A stretch of DNA of 64,000 bases, taken from the NCBI RefSeq assembly GCF_013391405.1, contig NZ_JACBFD010000016.1:1-64000 (forward strand). The letters are read 5' to 3'. This stretch comes from Staphylococcus sp. GSSP0090 (GTDB taxonomy: Bacteria; Bacillota; Bacilli; Staphylococcales; Staphylococcaceae). Each line of letters begins with the position of its first letter. The first letter of the stretch is position 1. The notes under the pieces are model-generated. The model did not search any database. It saw nothing but the letters and a program-made list of their open reading frames with translations, and was not told the origin of the DNA. Position numbers and translations under genes: made by a program. Positions 43,348 to 50,969 of the stretch are shown piece by piece.

Positions 43348-43749
43348 TTGAATACGCAATTTTCCGTTTCTATACACATTCTTACACTATTAGCCACTGA
43401 AAAAGAACCGGTGTCTAGTCAATATATTGCTGATAGTATTAATAGTAATGCCACACTAGTTCGTAAATTATGTCGTTACTTAAAAGAAGGACATTATATC
43501 CAAAGCAGCCAAGGTATTTCAGGTTATACACTAAGTACTGCTGCAAATGAAATCCACTTAGGTGACCTATATCAACTTATCTTTTCAGATACGATGCATT
43601 TCGCAAAAATTCATAAGGATACGAATCAACATTGTCATGTAGGCAAAAATATTAGCCATGCGCTGGATGAGATTTACAGCGAAGTGGATACAACCATGAT
43701 TAATAAACTAAATACGTATACAATCCAAACAGTCATTGATCGTTTTTAA
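43348..43749 (+). CDS. Rrf2-family transcriptional regulator
   Basis: About 133 residues, an Rrf2-type winged helix protein (MNTQFSVSIHILTLLA, SSQYIADSINSNATLVRKLCRYLKEGHYI, GISGYTLS). The start is a TTG at 43348 with AAAGGAG eight bases upstream; the frame is open further back but without such a site. It lacks the three clustered cysteines that hold an Fe-S cluster in NsrR or IscR; only Cys in RKLCRYL and QHCHVG remain, so a YwnA- or HypR-like thiol-based or cluster-free mode is more likely. It is divergent from nirC and probably controls it. Confidence 0.8.
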   Translation: MNTQFSVSIHILTLLATEKEPVSSQYIADSINSNATLVRKLCRYLKEGHYIQSSQGISGYTLSTAANEIHLGDLYQLIFSDTMHFAKIHKDTNQHCHVGKNISHALDEIYSEVDTTMINKLNTYTIQTVIDRF

Positions 43750-43798
43750 AAACGCTAATGTAATTAAAACGAATGGTAAATCACTATATTTATATGAT

Positions 43799-43875
43799 AA
43801 ATAAAAAGATAATGCTTTAAGGCAATGGGACTTTAAATTTACAATTCCGACACCTATTGCCTAAATAAAAACGAG
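43799..43875 (+). repeat. Intergenic element, copy D (short)
   Basis: AATGCTTTAAGGCAATGGGACTTTA, AATTCCGACACCTATTGCCTAAAT align with the middle-right module of copy A. Both ends are lost. Confidence 0.55.
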
Positions 43876-43974
43876 GAAATAAAAATGTTCGTAAGCTATT
43901 GTTTTGGTTGTAATGAATATCATTCGTGGTCAGTGACATAATGATATTCACTTTATTGATTATTATTATAAATT

Positions 43975-44012
43975 AAAAAAGCAGTCTCATGAGAAACCCC
44001 ATAAGACTGCCA
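43975..44012 (-). terminator. Terminator downstream of the 58-residue protein gene
   Basis: GCAGTCTCAT (43981-43990) pairs with ATAAGACTGC (44001-44010), nine of ten positions. The minus strand then has six T residues. It could end transcription from 44584 after reading through element copy E. Confidence 0.7.
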
Positions 44013-44220
44013 TGGTAGCTTGTATGAATCATTTATTGAAAACAATTCACTACTTAGTTACCAACAATAAACAATATGACTATCAAATGTCCCCACATTA
44101 AAATAATCATAATTATAAATATAGTTTAACACCTTATTTAAAAAAATAAAATTGAACTGTTTATTTAAGTATGCTTAATTTATTTTAAAAGCACTTGACT
44201 AATCGTAGGAAATAAAGTCT

Positions 44221-44378
44221 GGGACAAAAATAGATGTCTCAGACTGTTTTCCATTTAGGCAGTAGATGACTGAATTGAAAATGCGCTTATATCAAGCTTT
44301 TTTCAATCCTAGTCATCCTTGCCTTGATTGCATAGGTAGGACTACGAAATCTTTATTAGAAAAATTGATTTCTGTCCC
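44221..44378 (-). repeat. GGGACAAAAA-bounded intergenic element, copy E (short full form)
   Basis: On the plus strand it starts GGGACAAAAA (44221-44230) and ends TTTCTGTCCC (44369-44378). Read on the minus strand it has the left module (TTCGTAGTCCTACCTATGCA, TCAAGGCAAGG, GACTAGGATTGAA) and the right module (ATTTTCAATTCAGTCATCTA, CTGCCTAAAT, CTGAGACATCTATTTTTGTC) of copy A, without the 120-base middle. Confidence 0.8.
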
Positions 44379-44407
44379 ACTCCCTCTTAATTATTTGAAC
44401 AATGATA

Positions 44408-44584
44408 CTATTGCTTAAATTTACTTAAAAAATGTAGCCCATAGGCAAATATACCGTATCCGGCTAATGTACGTAAGAACCATTTAAATGTATGACTACT
44501 TAAGCTTTTTTCATTTAATAATAGTGTAGGAATTAATGTACTAAATGAATATAAACCAAGTACTTTCAAATAACGTTTATTCAA
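44408..44584 (-). CDS. Small membrane protein, 58 residues
   Basis: A short hydrophobic protein starting MNKRYLKVLGLYSFSTLIPTL with a second hydrophobic segment (TLAGYGIFAYGLHFL) near the C-terminus. The start is a TTG at 44584; AGAGGTG lies upstream at good distance. Two membrane helices are likely with a basic C-terminal tail. I do not recognise the family. The reading frame ends in SKFKQ just before element copy E. Confidence 0.55.
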   Translation of the reverse strand: MNKRYLKVLGLYSFSTLIPTLLLNEKSLSSHTFKWFLRTLAGYGIFAYGLHFLSKFKQ

Positions 44585-44669
44585 TACACACACCTCTTTT
44601 CACCACTATTATATCGAAAAATGCTCGATAATTACCAAGTCAATTCTAACATTTTTTTGACTTTTTCAT

Positions 44670-45143
44670 TTATAAATTTTCTAACAATGCTTCTAAGTTA
44701 TCAAACGTACTATTCATACCTTCTTCAACACCCATATCTAATAGTTGTTGTGCAGCTTTAGGATCTGGTAATACAGCAACTGAAGTAAGCTTAGCTGTGC
44801 CATGCCCCGCTTCTTCTATATAAATCGTATTATGCATTCCAGCCATTTTTGGATCAATATTGCCTGCTTTATCTGCAAAATAGTCATTATAATCAATCAG
44901 TGTCGGTTGAATCACTTCATTATATTGCGTTACGGTGTAGCTTGTACCTTGTGGTGCCCGTATAGCAAAAAAGGCGTTTCCTCCTGTTTTTACGTCAAAT
45001 TCATACACTTCTGTAGTGGCACCTTGTGGGTGAAACCATTTTTCAAATAAATTTTCTTCTGTATAGGCTTTAAAAATTTGTTCTGCTGTTGCCTTAAATT
45101 TTCTAGTAAATATAATTTTATTTTCGTCAATTTTAACACTCAT
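44670..45143 (-). CDS. SRPBCC/AHSA1-domain protein
   Basis: A 157-residue Bet v1-like protein of the AHSA1 group: FTRKFKATAEQIFKAYTEENLFEKWFHP at the start, then GTSYTVTQYNEVIQPTLIDY and a C-terminal helix STFDNLEALLENL. These make a hydrophobic cavity for lipid-like ligands; in bacteria they often sit beside a small regulator. Its ATG immediately follows the TAA of the HhH-NTF2 gene, so the two are one unit. Function unknown. Confidence 0.82.
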   Translation of the reverse strand: MSVKIDENKIIFTRKFKATAEQIFKAYTEENLFEKWFHPQGATTEVYEFDVKTGGNAFFAIRAPQGTSYTVTQYNEVIQPTLIDYNDYFADKAGNIDPKMAGMHNTIYIEEAGHGTAKLTSVAVLPDPKAAQQLLDMGVEEGMNSTFDNLEALLENL

Positions 45144-45737
45144 TTATGATGCTCCTTCATTCATTATGATATAAGATGTAATTGATTTAACTTTGGCATC
45201 TTTGCGATGACTTGTAAATTCAAACATATCTGCAAAATACATTGTCGTACCATTTTCTAGAATCTGTGTACCATGTAGCGCCCCATATTTACCATGACTT
45301 ATATTCATTTTTACATCTATAGATACAATCGGTTCTATATGGTCTTCGAGTTCTTTATAAAATGCATCAAATCCAACTAATTGAAATGCATTGACTACTT
45401 CCCATTTAAAATCTTCTGCAACCAATGCTTGCAATTTTTCTTTATCTACAAGTGCTGAACCAATAAAAAAATCTAGCATGGCTCTTCTCTTAGGTGCATT
45501 ATCACATTTCAAATCACCTGTTAAATGAAACGGTACATCAAATTCATTATTTCTTTTAAAATTCATACCATGTTGATTTAAGGTATCTTCCAATATATCA
45601 ATTGCTTTTGGTCCTACACCATGTATAGCTAATAAAGTCGTTCTATCATATTCAGCAACATCTTCTAATGTTTGAATACCTATATGATGTAATGCATTTG
45701 TTGCTGGCTTCCCTATTTTAGGTAGATTCATAGTCAT
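45144..45737 (-). CDS. HhH-NTF2-like fusion protein
   Basis: A 197-residue protein with two parts. Residues 1-60 are a helix-hairpin-helix pair of the DUF4332/RNA polymerase alpha C-terminal type (IGKPATNALHHIGIQTLEDVAEYDRTTLLAIHGVGPKAIDILEDTLNQ in order, with IHGVGPKA the hairpin). Residues about 80-195 look like an NTF2/SnoaL cone (MLDFFIGSALVDKEKLQALVAEDFKWEV ... ALHGTQILENGTTMYFADMFEF). It is the first gene before the SRPBCC gene and divergent from a PadR regulator. The mix of a DNA- or polymerase-like module with a small-molecule pocket is unusual; no function can be assigned. Confidence 0.75.
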   Translation of the reverse strand: MTMNLPKIGKPATNALHHIGIQTLEDVAEYDRTTLLAIHGVGPKAIDILEDTLNQHGMNFKRNNEFDVPFHLTGDLKCDNAPKRRAMLDFFIGSALVDKEKLQALVAEDFKWEVVNAFQLVGFDAFYKELEDHIEPIVSIDVKMNISHGKYGALHGTQILENGTTMYFADMFEFTSHRKDAKVKSITSYIIMNEGAS

Positions 45738-45797
45738 TTCACCCCTTCTTTTAAATTACTATACCCAAATTGAAAAGTACTTAATGTTCAACCAATT

Positions 45798-45860
45798 ATC
45801 TTTCATTATAAGATTGTTGACCTAAATCAAAATATATACTATCTTTTATTATAAGATAGT
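45798..45860. promoter_or_regulatory. Two PadR-type operators
   Basis: The core ATCTTTYATTATAAGAT occurs at 45798-45814 and, inside a larger perfect-arm palindrome (ACTATCTT ... AAGATAGT), at 45838-45860. They are 41 bases apart in the divergent region between the HhH-NTF2 gene and the PadR gene. PadR repressors bind paired dyads of this type. Confidence 0.7.
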
Positions 45861-45875
45861 GAAAAGAGGGATTAC

Positions 45876-46214
45876 ATGTCAATATCTGATCAAATGATGA
45901 AAGGATTATTAGATGGTGCCATTTTAGGTTTAATTGCACAAGGTGAAACATATGGCTATGAAATATTAGATAAATTAAAAGCACAACAATTTCCAGAAAT
46001 CAGTGATGGCAGTATTTATCCAGTGTTACTACGCTTAAATAAAAAAGGCTATGTTACAAGTATTTCTAAAAAATCAATAACTGGTGGACCTAAACGTAAA
46101 TATTATTCAATTACTGAAACTGGTCAAAATGAATTAAATCATTTTAAAGAGAAGTGGCATTATTTAAATAATGGCATGAATAATTTGATGAGGAGTGTAA
46201 ACGATGTTAACTAA
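45876..46214 (+). CDS. PadR-family transcriptional regulator
   Basis: A 112-residue PadR-type winged helix repressor: GLLDGAILGLIAQGETYGYEIL, SDGSIYPVLLRLNKKGYV and GPKRKYYSITETG are all family signatures. Length fits the short PadR-s2 class. Its gene overlaps the next one, which encodes a HAAS-type membrane protein, a recurrent Firmicutes pairing. The ATG follows AGAGGGA. It probably represses its own operon and the divergent HhH-NTF2/SRPBCC pair through the two dyads upstream. Confidence 0.87.
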   Translation: MSISDQMMKGLLDGAILGLIAQGETYGYEILDKLKAQQFPEISDGSIYPVLLRLNKKGYVTSISKKSITGGPKRKYYSITETGQNELNHFKEKWHYLNNGMNNLMRSVNDVN

Positions 46215-46977
46215 AAAAGCTGAAGATTTTTTACTAAAGTTGCGAATTGAATTATTATTTCGTGGTAAAAACGAAAAAGATGTAAATGCAATTGAAGAAG
46301 AATTACGAGACCACATCGCCACTGCTGAAGCACAAAACGAAAATGTCGATGACTTATTGAATACACCTATAAAAAAATATGCAGACACTTTTTCAAAAGA
46401 GCTGAATTTAACACAAGGTATTTATAAATATATATTTTACATTATTTCTTTTATGAGTTTTATGGTCATCATTCCTAGAATGCTTGATAACTCATTCCAA
46501 TTAACATTAGCGCTTATACTCTATATACTTTTTATAGTTATAGGTTCTTTGGTATTTATTTTATTCTTTATAAAAAAATTAATTATGGCATGGGGAGACA
46601 GTAAGAAAACATATATTGCCGTAGGTTGTTCATCTGTAGCCATATTCGGTATTTATATTTTAAGTGAATATTTATTACGTCATTATCCAATATTTACGTT
46701 TTGGTCACCTAGTCAAACCTCTAATTTTATTGTTGGTATCATACTTTTATTATTAACAATAACAATTTGTTTGCTATTAAAGAAAAAATATTTTGCGACA
46801 CTTATTTTAATTCTATGTCTTCCTAACCTAGTAGGTCTCATTTTTACTGGTGGAGATTATACTAATAAAAATTTCTTAATCATTTCATCTATTGTGCTAA
46901 CACTTATCTCTTTATCTTTCATTGTTTATATCGCTGTACAATATTATCGCGAAAAAAAATCAACAGATAAAAATTAA
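46204..46977 (+). CDS. HAAS-domain membrane protein
   Basis: A 257-residue protein. The soluble N-terminus (1-70: FLLKLRIELLFRGKNEKDVNAIEEELRDHIATAEAQNE) matches the HAAS/DUF1700 type helix bundle that follows PadR genes. Six or so membrane helices fill residues 75-250. The start overlaps the PadR stop by 11 bases with GAGGAG upstream, so it is translationally coupled. Such pairs are thought to pass an envelope signal to the PadR protein, but the mechanism is unproven here. Confidence 0.72.
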   Translation: MLTKKAEDFLLKLRIELLFRGKNEKDVNAIEEELRDHIATAEAQNENVDDLLNTPIKKYADTFSKELNLTQGIYKYIFYIISFMSFMVIIPRMLDNSFQLTLALILYILFIVIGSLVFILFFIKKLIMAWGDSKKTYIAVGCSSVAIFGIYILSEYLLRHYPIFTFWSPSQTSNFIVGIILLLLTITICLLLKKKYFATLILILCLPNLVGLIFTGGDYTNKNFLIISSIVLTLISLSFIVYIAVQYYREKKSTDKN

Positions 46978-47010
46978 ACATAAAAATACTACTCTAAAAT
47001 CAATTCGAAC

Positions 47011-47062
47011 TAAAAATAGACCAAGCTATCACACTATTTTGTGAAGGCTTGGTCTATTTTTG
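47011..47062. terminator. Terminator after the HAAS gene
   Basis: AAAAATAGACCAAGC pairs with GCTTGGTCTATTTTT across a loop of about 19 bases, with T-runs on both strands. It serves the PadR-HAAS operon. Confidence 0.85.
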
Positions 47063-47191
47063 CTTATTTCGGTTAATCGCTATGTTAAACAACACTGATT
47101 TTTTTATATCCTATCAGCAACCTTTTGGGACAGCACATGCGAGAAGTGGCCTACTGAATTCAAAAAGCTTAGATAATACACACCGAAAACA

Positions 47192-47232
47192 TGAAAAAAA
47201 CTGTCGGCAAAGTCACTAACTTTGTCGACAGT
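47192..47232 (-). terminator. YceI gene terminator, ACTGTCGGCAAAGT family
   Basis: ACTGTCGGCAAAGT (47199-47212) pairs with ACTTTGTCGACAGT (47218-47231) with one G-T. The minus strand has seven T residues after it. Confidence 0.85.
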
Positions 47233-47270
47233 CTAAGTCTTAATTATAATCAAGCCTGCTTCTATACAAT

Positions 47271-47786
47271 TTAGTCTTCTAACGCGAATTCTAAACTAAC
47301 TTGGAACTTCACATCTTTACCAATCATTACGCCGCCAGTTTCAAGTGCTTGGTTAAACGTAATACCGTATTTTTCACGGTTAATTGAACCATTAACAATA
47401 AATCCAACCGTTGTTGCATCGTTCATTGGGTTTTTACTTTGCCCTTCATATGATAAGTCAAAAGTTTCTTCATTTGTTTCGCCTTTAATTGTTACATTAC
47501 CAGTAATAGATTTTTCATCTACTTTAGTAATTTCAAATTTGATTTCTGGGTTATTTTCTACATCTAAGAAATCGCCGCTACGTAAATGTCCATCACGGTC
47601 ACTTACACGTGTATCAATAGAGCTTGCATTAATTGTAAAATCACCTTTCAACGTGCTTAAATCATTAATATCTCCATCAATGTTTGCATCAAATTCTGTA
47701 AATCTACCTTTGATATTTGAAATCATTAAATGTTTTACGGAAAATTCTACTACTGAATGTGCTGGATCAAAATTAAATTTTGTCAT
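47271..47786 (-). CDS. YceI-family protein
   Basis: A 171-residue YceI-like beta barrel that binds isoprenoid or other hydrophobic ligands. FDPAHSVVEFSVKHLMISNIKGRFTEFDA and HLRSGDFLDVENNPEIKFE are the family hallmarks, with NREKYGITFNQALETGGVMIGKDVKFQVSLEF at the end. There is no signal peptide, so it is cytosolic, as is usual in staphylococci. GGAGG precedes the ATG. It stands alone with its own terminator; the role is likely stress-related but not defined. Confidence 0.88.
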   Translation of the reverse strand: MTKFNFDPAHSVVEFSVKHLMISNIKGRFTEFDANIDGDINDLSTLKGDFTINASSIDTRVSDRDGHLRSGDFLDVENNPEIKFEITKVDEKSITGNVTIKGETNEETFDLSYEGQSKNPMNDATTVGFIVNGSINREKYGITFNQALETGGVMIGKDVKFQVSLEFALED

Positions 47787-47964
47787 TATGACTATACCTC
47801 CAAAGTATTATAAGTTTTATTGATACACTTATTATATCAAGTATATAAAATATATCAAGTGAAAAACTTATATATTTCCTTCTTAAGTAATTATTCCCAT
47901 TTTCGAACAAAGTATTCATGAGATCATATAAACGGTGATAAAGCATTTATTAAAAATTTCTACT

Positions 47965-49503
47965 TTAATGCGCTAACATTTCTTCTTTAATTTCCTTGCT
48001 ATTGAGCGATGTAGGATAGTAAGTTGGCCAATTATCTAATTCTTTTAATATTTTATCTTTATTGTTGCCAATAAAAATATGGAAGTGCTCTGTTTTTTTC
48101 GGCGCAATATTGTGGTCGCTAAACTGTACATACTTAGGTAAATGACTATGATGACCAACTAATTTATAAGTATATCTCACACCTCTGTTACCTTTTTCAT
48201 ATTTTAAAATATCTTTGCCATCATATTTATATTTTCCTGTTTCTTTTTTACCATCTTTTTCAAAAGTGATCGTATTGTCTGAAATACTAATATGGTTTAT
48301 ATCGGTTTTATAACCTTTTTCATAATAAGATTTGTATGCTTTAGCAGACATTGAATCATCATTTTCTGCTTTATGTTTCATAACTTCATCTAATGTACCA
48401 TCTTTTAAGTAAGGATAAACTGACTGCCAATCGCCTTTATAGTCAGACAAAGTTCTGTCTTTAACTTGGTTATCTTTAAAATAGCCGTCTGAGATAGCTT
48501 TATCATGTTTATCTTGCGCTTTATCGTCTTTGGTTTGAATAGTATCACTTAATGCTTTATCCATATTTGTGATATTTTTCTTCATTAATGATTGATAACT
48601 CAATGTATGATCTTGTTGCTGTTCTTTATTTAAAGATTCCATATTATAAAATTTTAAAGGTTTGGCATCTGTTTCTTTACGTATCGTATCTGTAACTTTA
48701 TTTGAGACATTATCTTCATATAAAATATACTTAGCTCCAGAATCTTTTATTTCTTTTACAATTTTTGACAATGATTTTTGTGAAGGATCTTCAGCATTCA
48801 TATTTTGTACACCTTTTTGAACAAAACCATATCTATCTGCAAGATATCCTATAGATTCATGAGATATAAATATTGTATTACCTTTTTTCTTTTCAGTAAT
48901 AGCTTTCAAATCATTATCTATTTCTTCCAAGTCTTTGTTTAATTTTTTATAGTTTTTTTCATAAGTCTGCTTGTGCTTAGGATCTTTCTTTATTAATTCA
49001 TCTTTAATCGCTTTAGCAAATGTTTGATCAAATTTAGGATCTAACCAAACATGTGGATCATAACCACCGTGATGGTGATGTTCATCGTGATCATGTTCAT
49101 GTCCTTCATCTTCATGACTATGTTGATCTGTTAGCAATTGAGATTTATCTAATTTATCATCAAGTGCTAATTTTTTATCATCTTTTTTAATTGTACTTGC
49201 TATTTTTTTAGCAACCGGATCTAAATCATCACCCGTATACAGAAATAAGTCAGCTTTTGATGCGTTAATGATGTCTTTCTGTGTTGGTTCGTAATTATGT
49301 AAATCAGTTCCAGCTGGATAGATAGAATTCACCTCTACGTGCTTACCACCTATTTGTTCAGCAAATGACTTCAAAGGGAATACCGTTGTATTTATTTTAA
49401 TTTTTTCATCTGATTTTGTATTATCCGAATCACCTTTTCCACAACCAGTTAGAACTACGATGAATGCCAAAACTATAATACTCATGTATGTAATTTGTTT
49501 CAA
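47965..49503 (-). CDS. adcA: Zinc-binding lipoprotein AdcA with ZinT domain
   Basis: A 512-residue zinc ABC transporter solute-binding lipoprotein. A type II signal and lipobox (VLTGC, Cys21) anchor it. The ZnuA-like domain (30-310) contains the His-rich loop HEDEGHEHDHDEHHHH at about 130-145 and metal ligands in GYDPHVWLDP. Residues about 325-512 are a ZinT domain (DGYFKDNQVKDRTLSDYKGDWQSVYPYLKDG ... HFHIFIG). The start is TTG at 49503 with GGAGG before it. No permease or ATPase gene is adjacent, so it must work with an AdcBC/ZnuBC pair elsewhere. Two Zur-type boxes lie upstream. Confidence 0.92.
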   Translation of the reverse strand: MKQITYMSIIVLAFIVVLTGCGKGDSDNTKSDEKIKINTTVFPLKSFAEQIGGKHVEVNSIYPAGTDLHNYEPTQKDIINASKADLFLYTGDDLDPVAKKIASTIKKDDKKLALDDKLDKSQLLTDQHSHEDEGHEHDHDEHHHHGGYDPHVWLDPKFDQTFAKAIKDELIKKDPKHKQTYEKNYKKLNKDLEEIDNDLKAITEKKKGNTIFISHESIGYLADRYGFVQKGVQNMNAEDPSQKSLSKIVKEIKDSGAKYILYEDNVSNKVTDTIRKETDAKPLKFYNMESLNKEQQQDHTLSYQSLMKKNITNMDKALSDTIQTKDDKAQDKHDKAISDGYFKDNQVKDRTLSDYKGDWQSVYPYLKDGTLDEVMKHKAENDDSMSAKAYKSYYEKGYKTDINHISISDNTITFEKDGKKETGKYKYDGKDILKYEKGNRGVRYTYKLVGHHSHLPKYVQFSDHNIAPKKTEHFHIFIGNNKDKILKELDNWPTYYPTSLNSKEIKEEMLAH

Positions 49504-49521
49504 TTATAAAACCTCCAAATA

Positions 49522-49601
49522 GTAATTGTTACGATTTATAATTATATGCTTTCTTTTACATAAAAACAATAGCCATTATAAATTTTTCGTAATTATTACG
49601 A
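49522..49601 (-). promoter_or_regulatory. Two Zur boxes upstream of adcA
   Basis: TCGTAATTATTACGA (49587-49601) is a perfect palindrome equal to the core of the staphylococcal Zur box, flanked by AAAT/ATTTA. A second, GTAATTGTTACGA (49522-49534), overlaps the region just before the ribosome binding site. Zinc repression is therefore expected. Confidence 0.85.
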
Positions 49602-49619
49602 TTTATAATAGGGTAAAAT

Positions 49620-49670
49620 AAAAAAGCACAGACAATAAAATCAAAATGTGATTCTACTTGTCTGTGCTCA
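49620..49670 (-). terminator. dsbA terminator
   Basis: AAGCACAGACAA and TTGTCTGTGCT form the stem, with inner pairing (AATCA/TGATT). The minus strand ends in TTTTTTATTTT. Confidence 0.85.
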
Positions 49671-49690
49671 TTGTCAAATTTAATTAAAAT

Positions 49691-50296
49691 CTAGTTTTTT
49701 TCTAATATTTTTTTGTAATTGTCAAAATCATAGGGATCTTCCAGCTTTTCACCATGGACAAAAACAGTAGGTGCCGTTTCAATATGGTTCGCTTTATACT
49801 GCTTTTGATCCTTTTTAGCTGCTTCCCATGATTTGCTGTTTTCTTTTTTATAGTCATCTTTAATTTGATTTTTAAGCTGTTCGTTTATTTTAAGCTTATC
49901 TATTTGTTGGTCTACTACTTGGTGAGTAATCCATTCTTTTTCTGAATTAGGTTGTTGTTTAAACATTAATTCTTGAAATTTTAAATATTGATCTGGTGCC
50001 AATCTTTTTACGGCATGACCTGCTCTTGAACCAATAATAGAATCATCACCTAAAAAAGCCATATTTACAAATTGATAGTCCACTTTATCTTGATCAATAT
50101 AGTGTTTCTTCAATTTTGGCATCACATTGCTTTCTACTTTTTTACAATAAGGACACTTAAAATCCCCATATTCAATAATCTTTATTTTTCCATCTGATGT
50201 TGTTTTATCGTCTTTATGTATATCTTCTGCGTTTGTACAGCCAGTTGCTATTATAAGTGTAAGCACTAGCATGATAGATAGCCATGCTTTTTTCAT
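49691..50296 (-). CDS. dsbA: Thiol-disulfide oxidoreductase DsbA (lipoprotein)
   Basis: A 201-residue lipoprotein: lipobox IATGC puts the lipidated Cys at residue 20. The thioredoxin-like fold has the active site FKCPYCKK (CPYC) and the cis-proline loop ETAPTVFVHG. This matches staphylococcal DsbA, which oxidises cysteines in exported proteins without a DsbB partner. AGGTG precedes the ATG. The DUF4467 lipoprotein gene lies 27 bases upstream on the same strand, so they may be one unit. Confidence 0.9.
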   Translation of the reverse strand: MKKAWLSIMLVLTLIIATGCTNAEDIHKDDKTTSDGKIKIIEYGDFKCPYCKKVESNVMPKLKKHYIDQDKVDYQFVNMAFLGDDSIIGSRAGHAVKRLAPDQYLKFQELMFKQQPNSEKEWITHQVVDQQIDKLKINEQLKNQIKDDYKKENSKSWEAAKKDQKQYKANHIETAPTVFVHGEKLEDPYDFDNYKKILEKN

Positions 50297-50323
50297 TTAT
50301 TACACCTCAATTTCATTTACACT

Positions 50324-50692
50324 TTATTCGTCTATATCCATATTTTCTTCTTTATAGTCAGGGTCATGTTTCTGTAGATAGCCTTTGGAATTGAAATCTT
50401 TGTTGAATGTTGCTTTTCCATCTTTAAATTCATAAGTGTAATAATGCACTTCTTCATCATTTTTAATAGGTTTATAGGCGATAATGACAAATTTACCTTT
50501 ATCATATACATAAATATTGGCATCTTTTTTGTCAAATTTGCGTTCAATATCACCTTTATGTTGATCAGCAAGATTTTTTTGATATTGTTGTTGTTTGTTT
50601 ACTGCTTTATCTATTTTATCTGCATATTTCCCACTACTACATCCAGCAATGATCAATGTAGAGATGACCACTAATGTGATTAGTTTTTTCAT
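50324..50692 (-). CDS. DUF4467 cystatin-like lipoprotein
   Basis: A 122-residue lipoprotein with lipobox IIAGC (Cys18) and a small cystatin-like outer domain (DKIDKAVNKQQQYQKNLA then NDEEVHYYTYEFKDGKATFNKD). The pattern matches staphylococcal DUF4467 lipoproteins, of unknown function. AGGAGTG precedes the ATG. It is probably co-transcribed with dsbA, but it has no cysteine besides the lipidated one, so it is not itself a DsbA substrate. Confidence 0.75.
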   Translation of the reverse strand: MKKLITLVVISTLIIAGCSSGKYADKIDKAVNKQQQYQKNLADQHKGDIERKFDKKDANIYVYDKGKFVIIAYKPIKNDEEVHYYTYEFKDGKATFNKDFNSKGYLQKHDPDYKEENMDIDE

Positions 50693-50969
50693 ACTTTATT
50701 TCACTCCTAAAACGTTCCTCTATTTATATTAAATACTTTCATATACATTATAACCGTAAGTAATATCATACACTGAATTAGTGAAATGTACTATAGCCTT
50801 TTTAAAAGTATCCATAATCTAAGTAGTGCACATTATGTATTAAAAATAAATTTAATGTTAGAGCTTATTTTTTGTAAATCGTGGTATTTAATAACAAATT
50901 TGGTATACTATTTATAAGTTGTCCAATTTAATTTCAAAATAAACATTGCCATTTAAGGAGGCAAACTAT

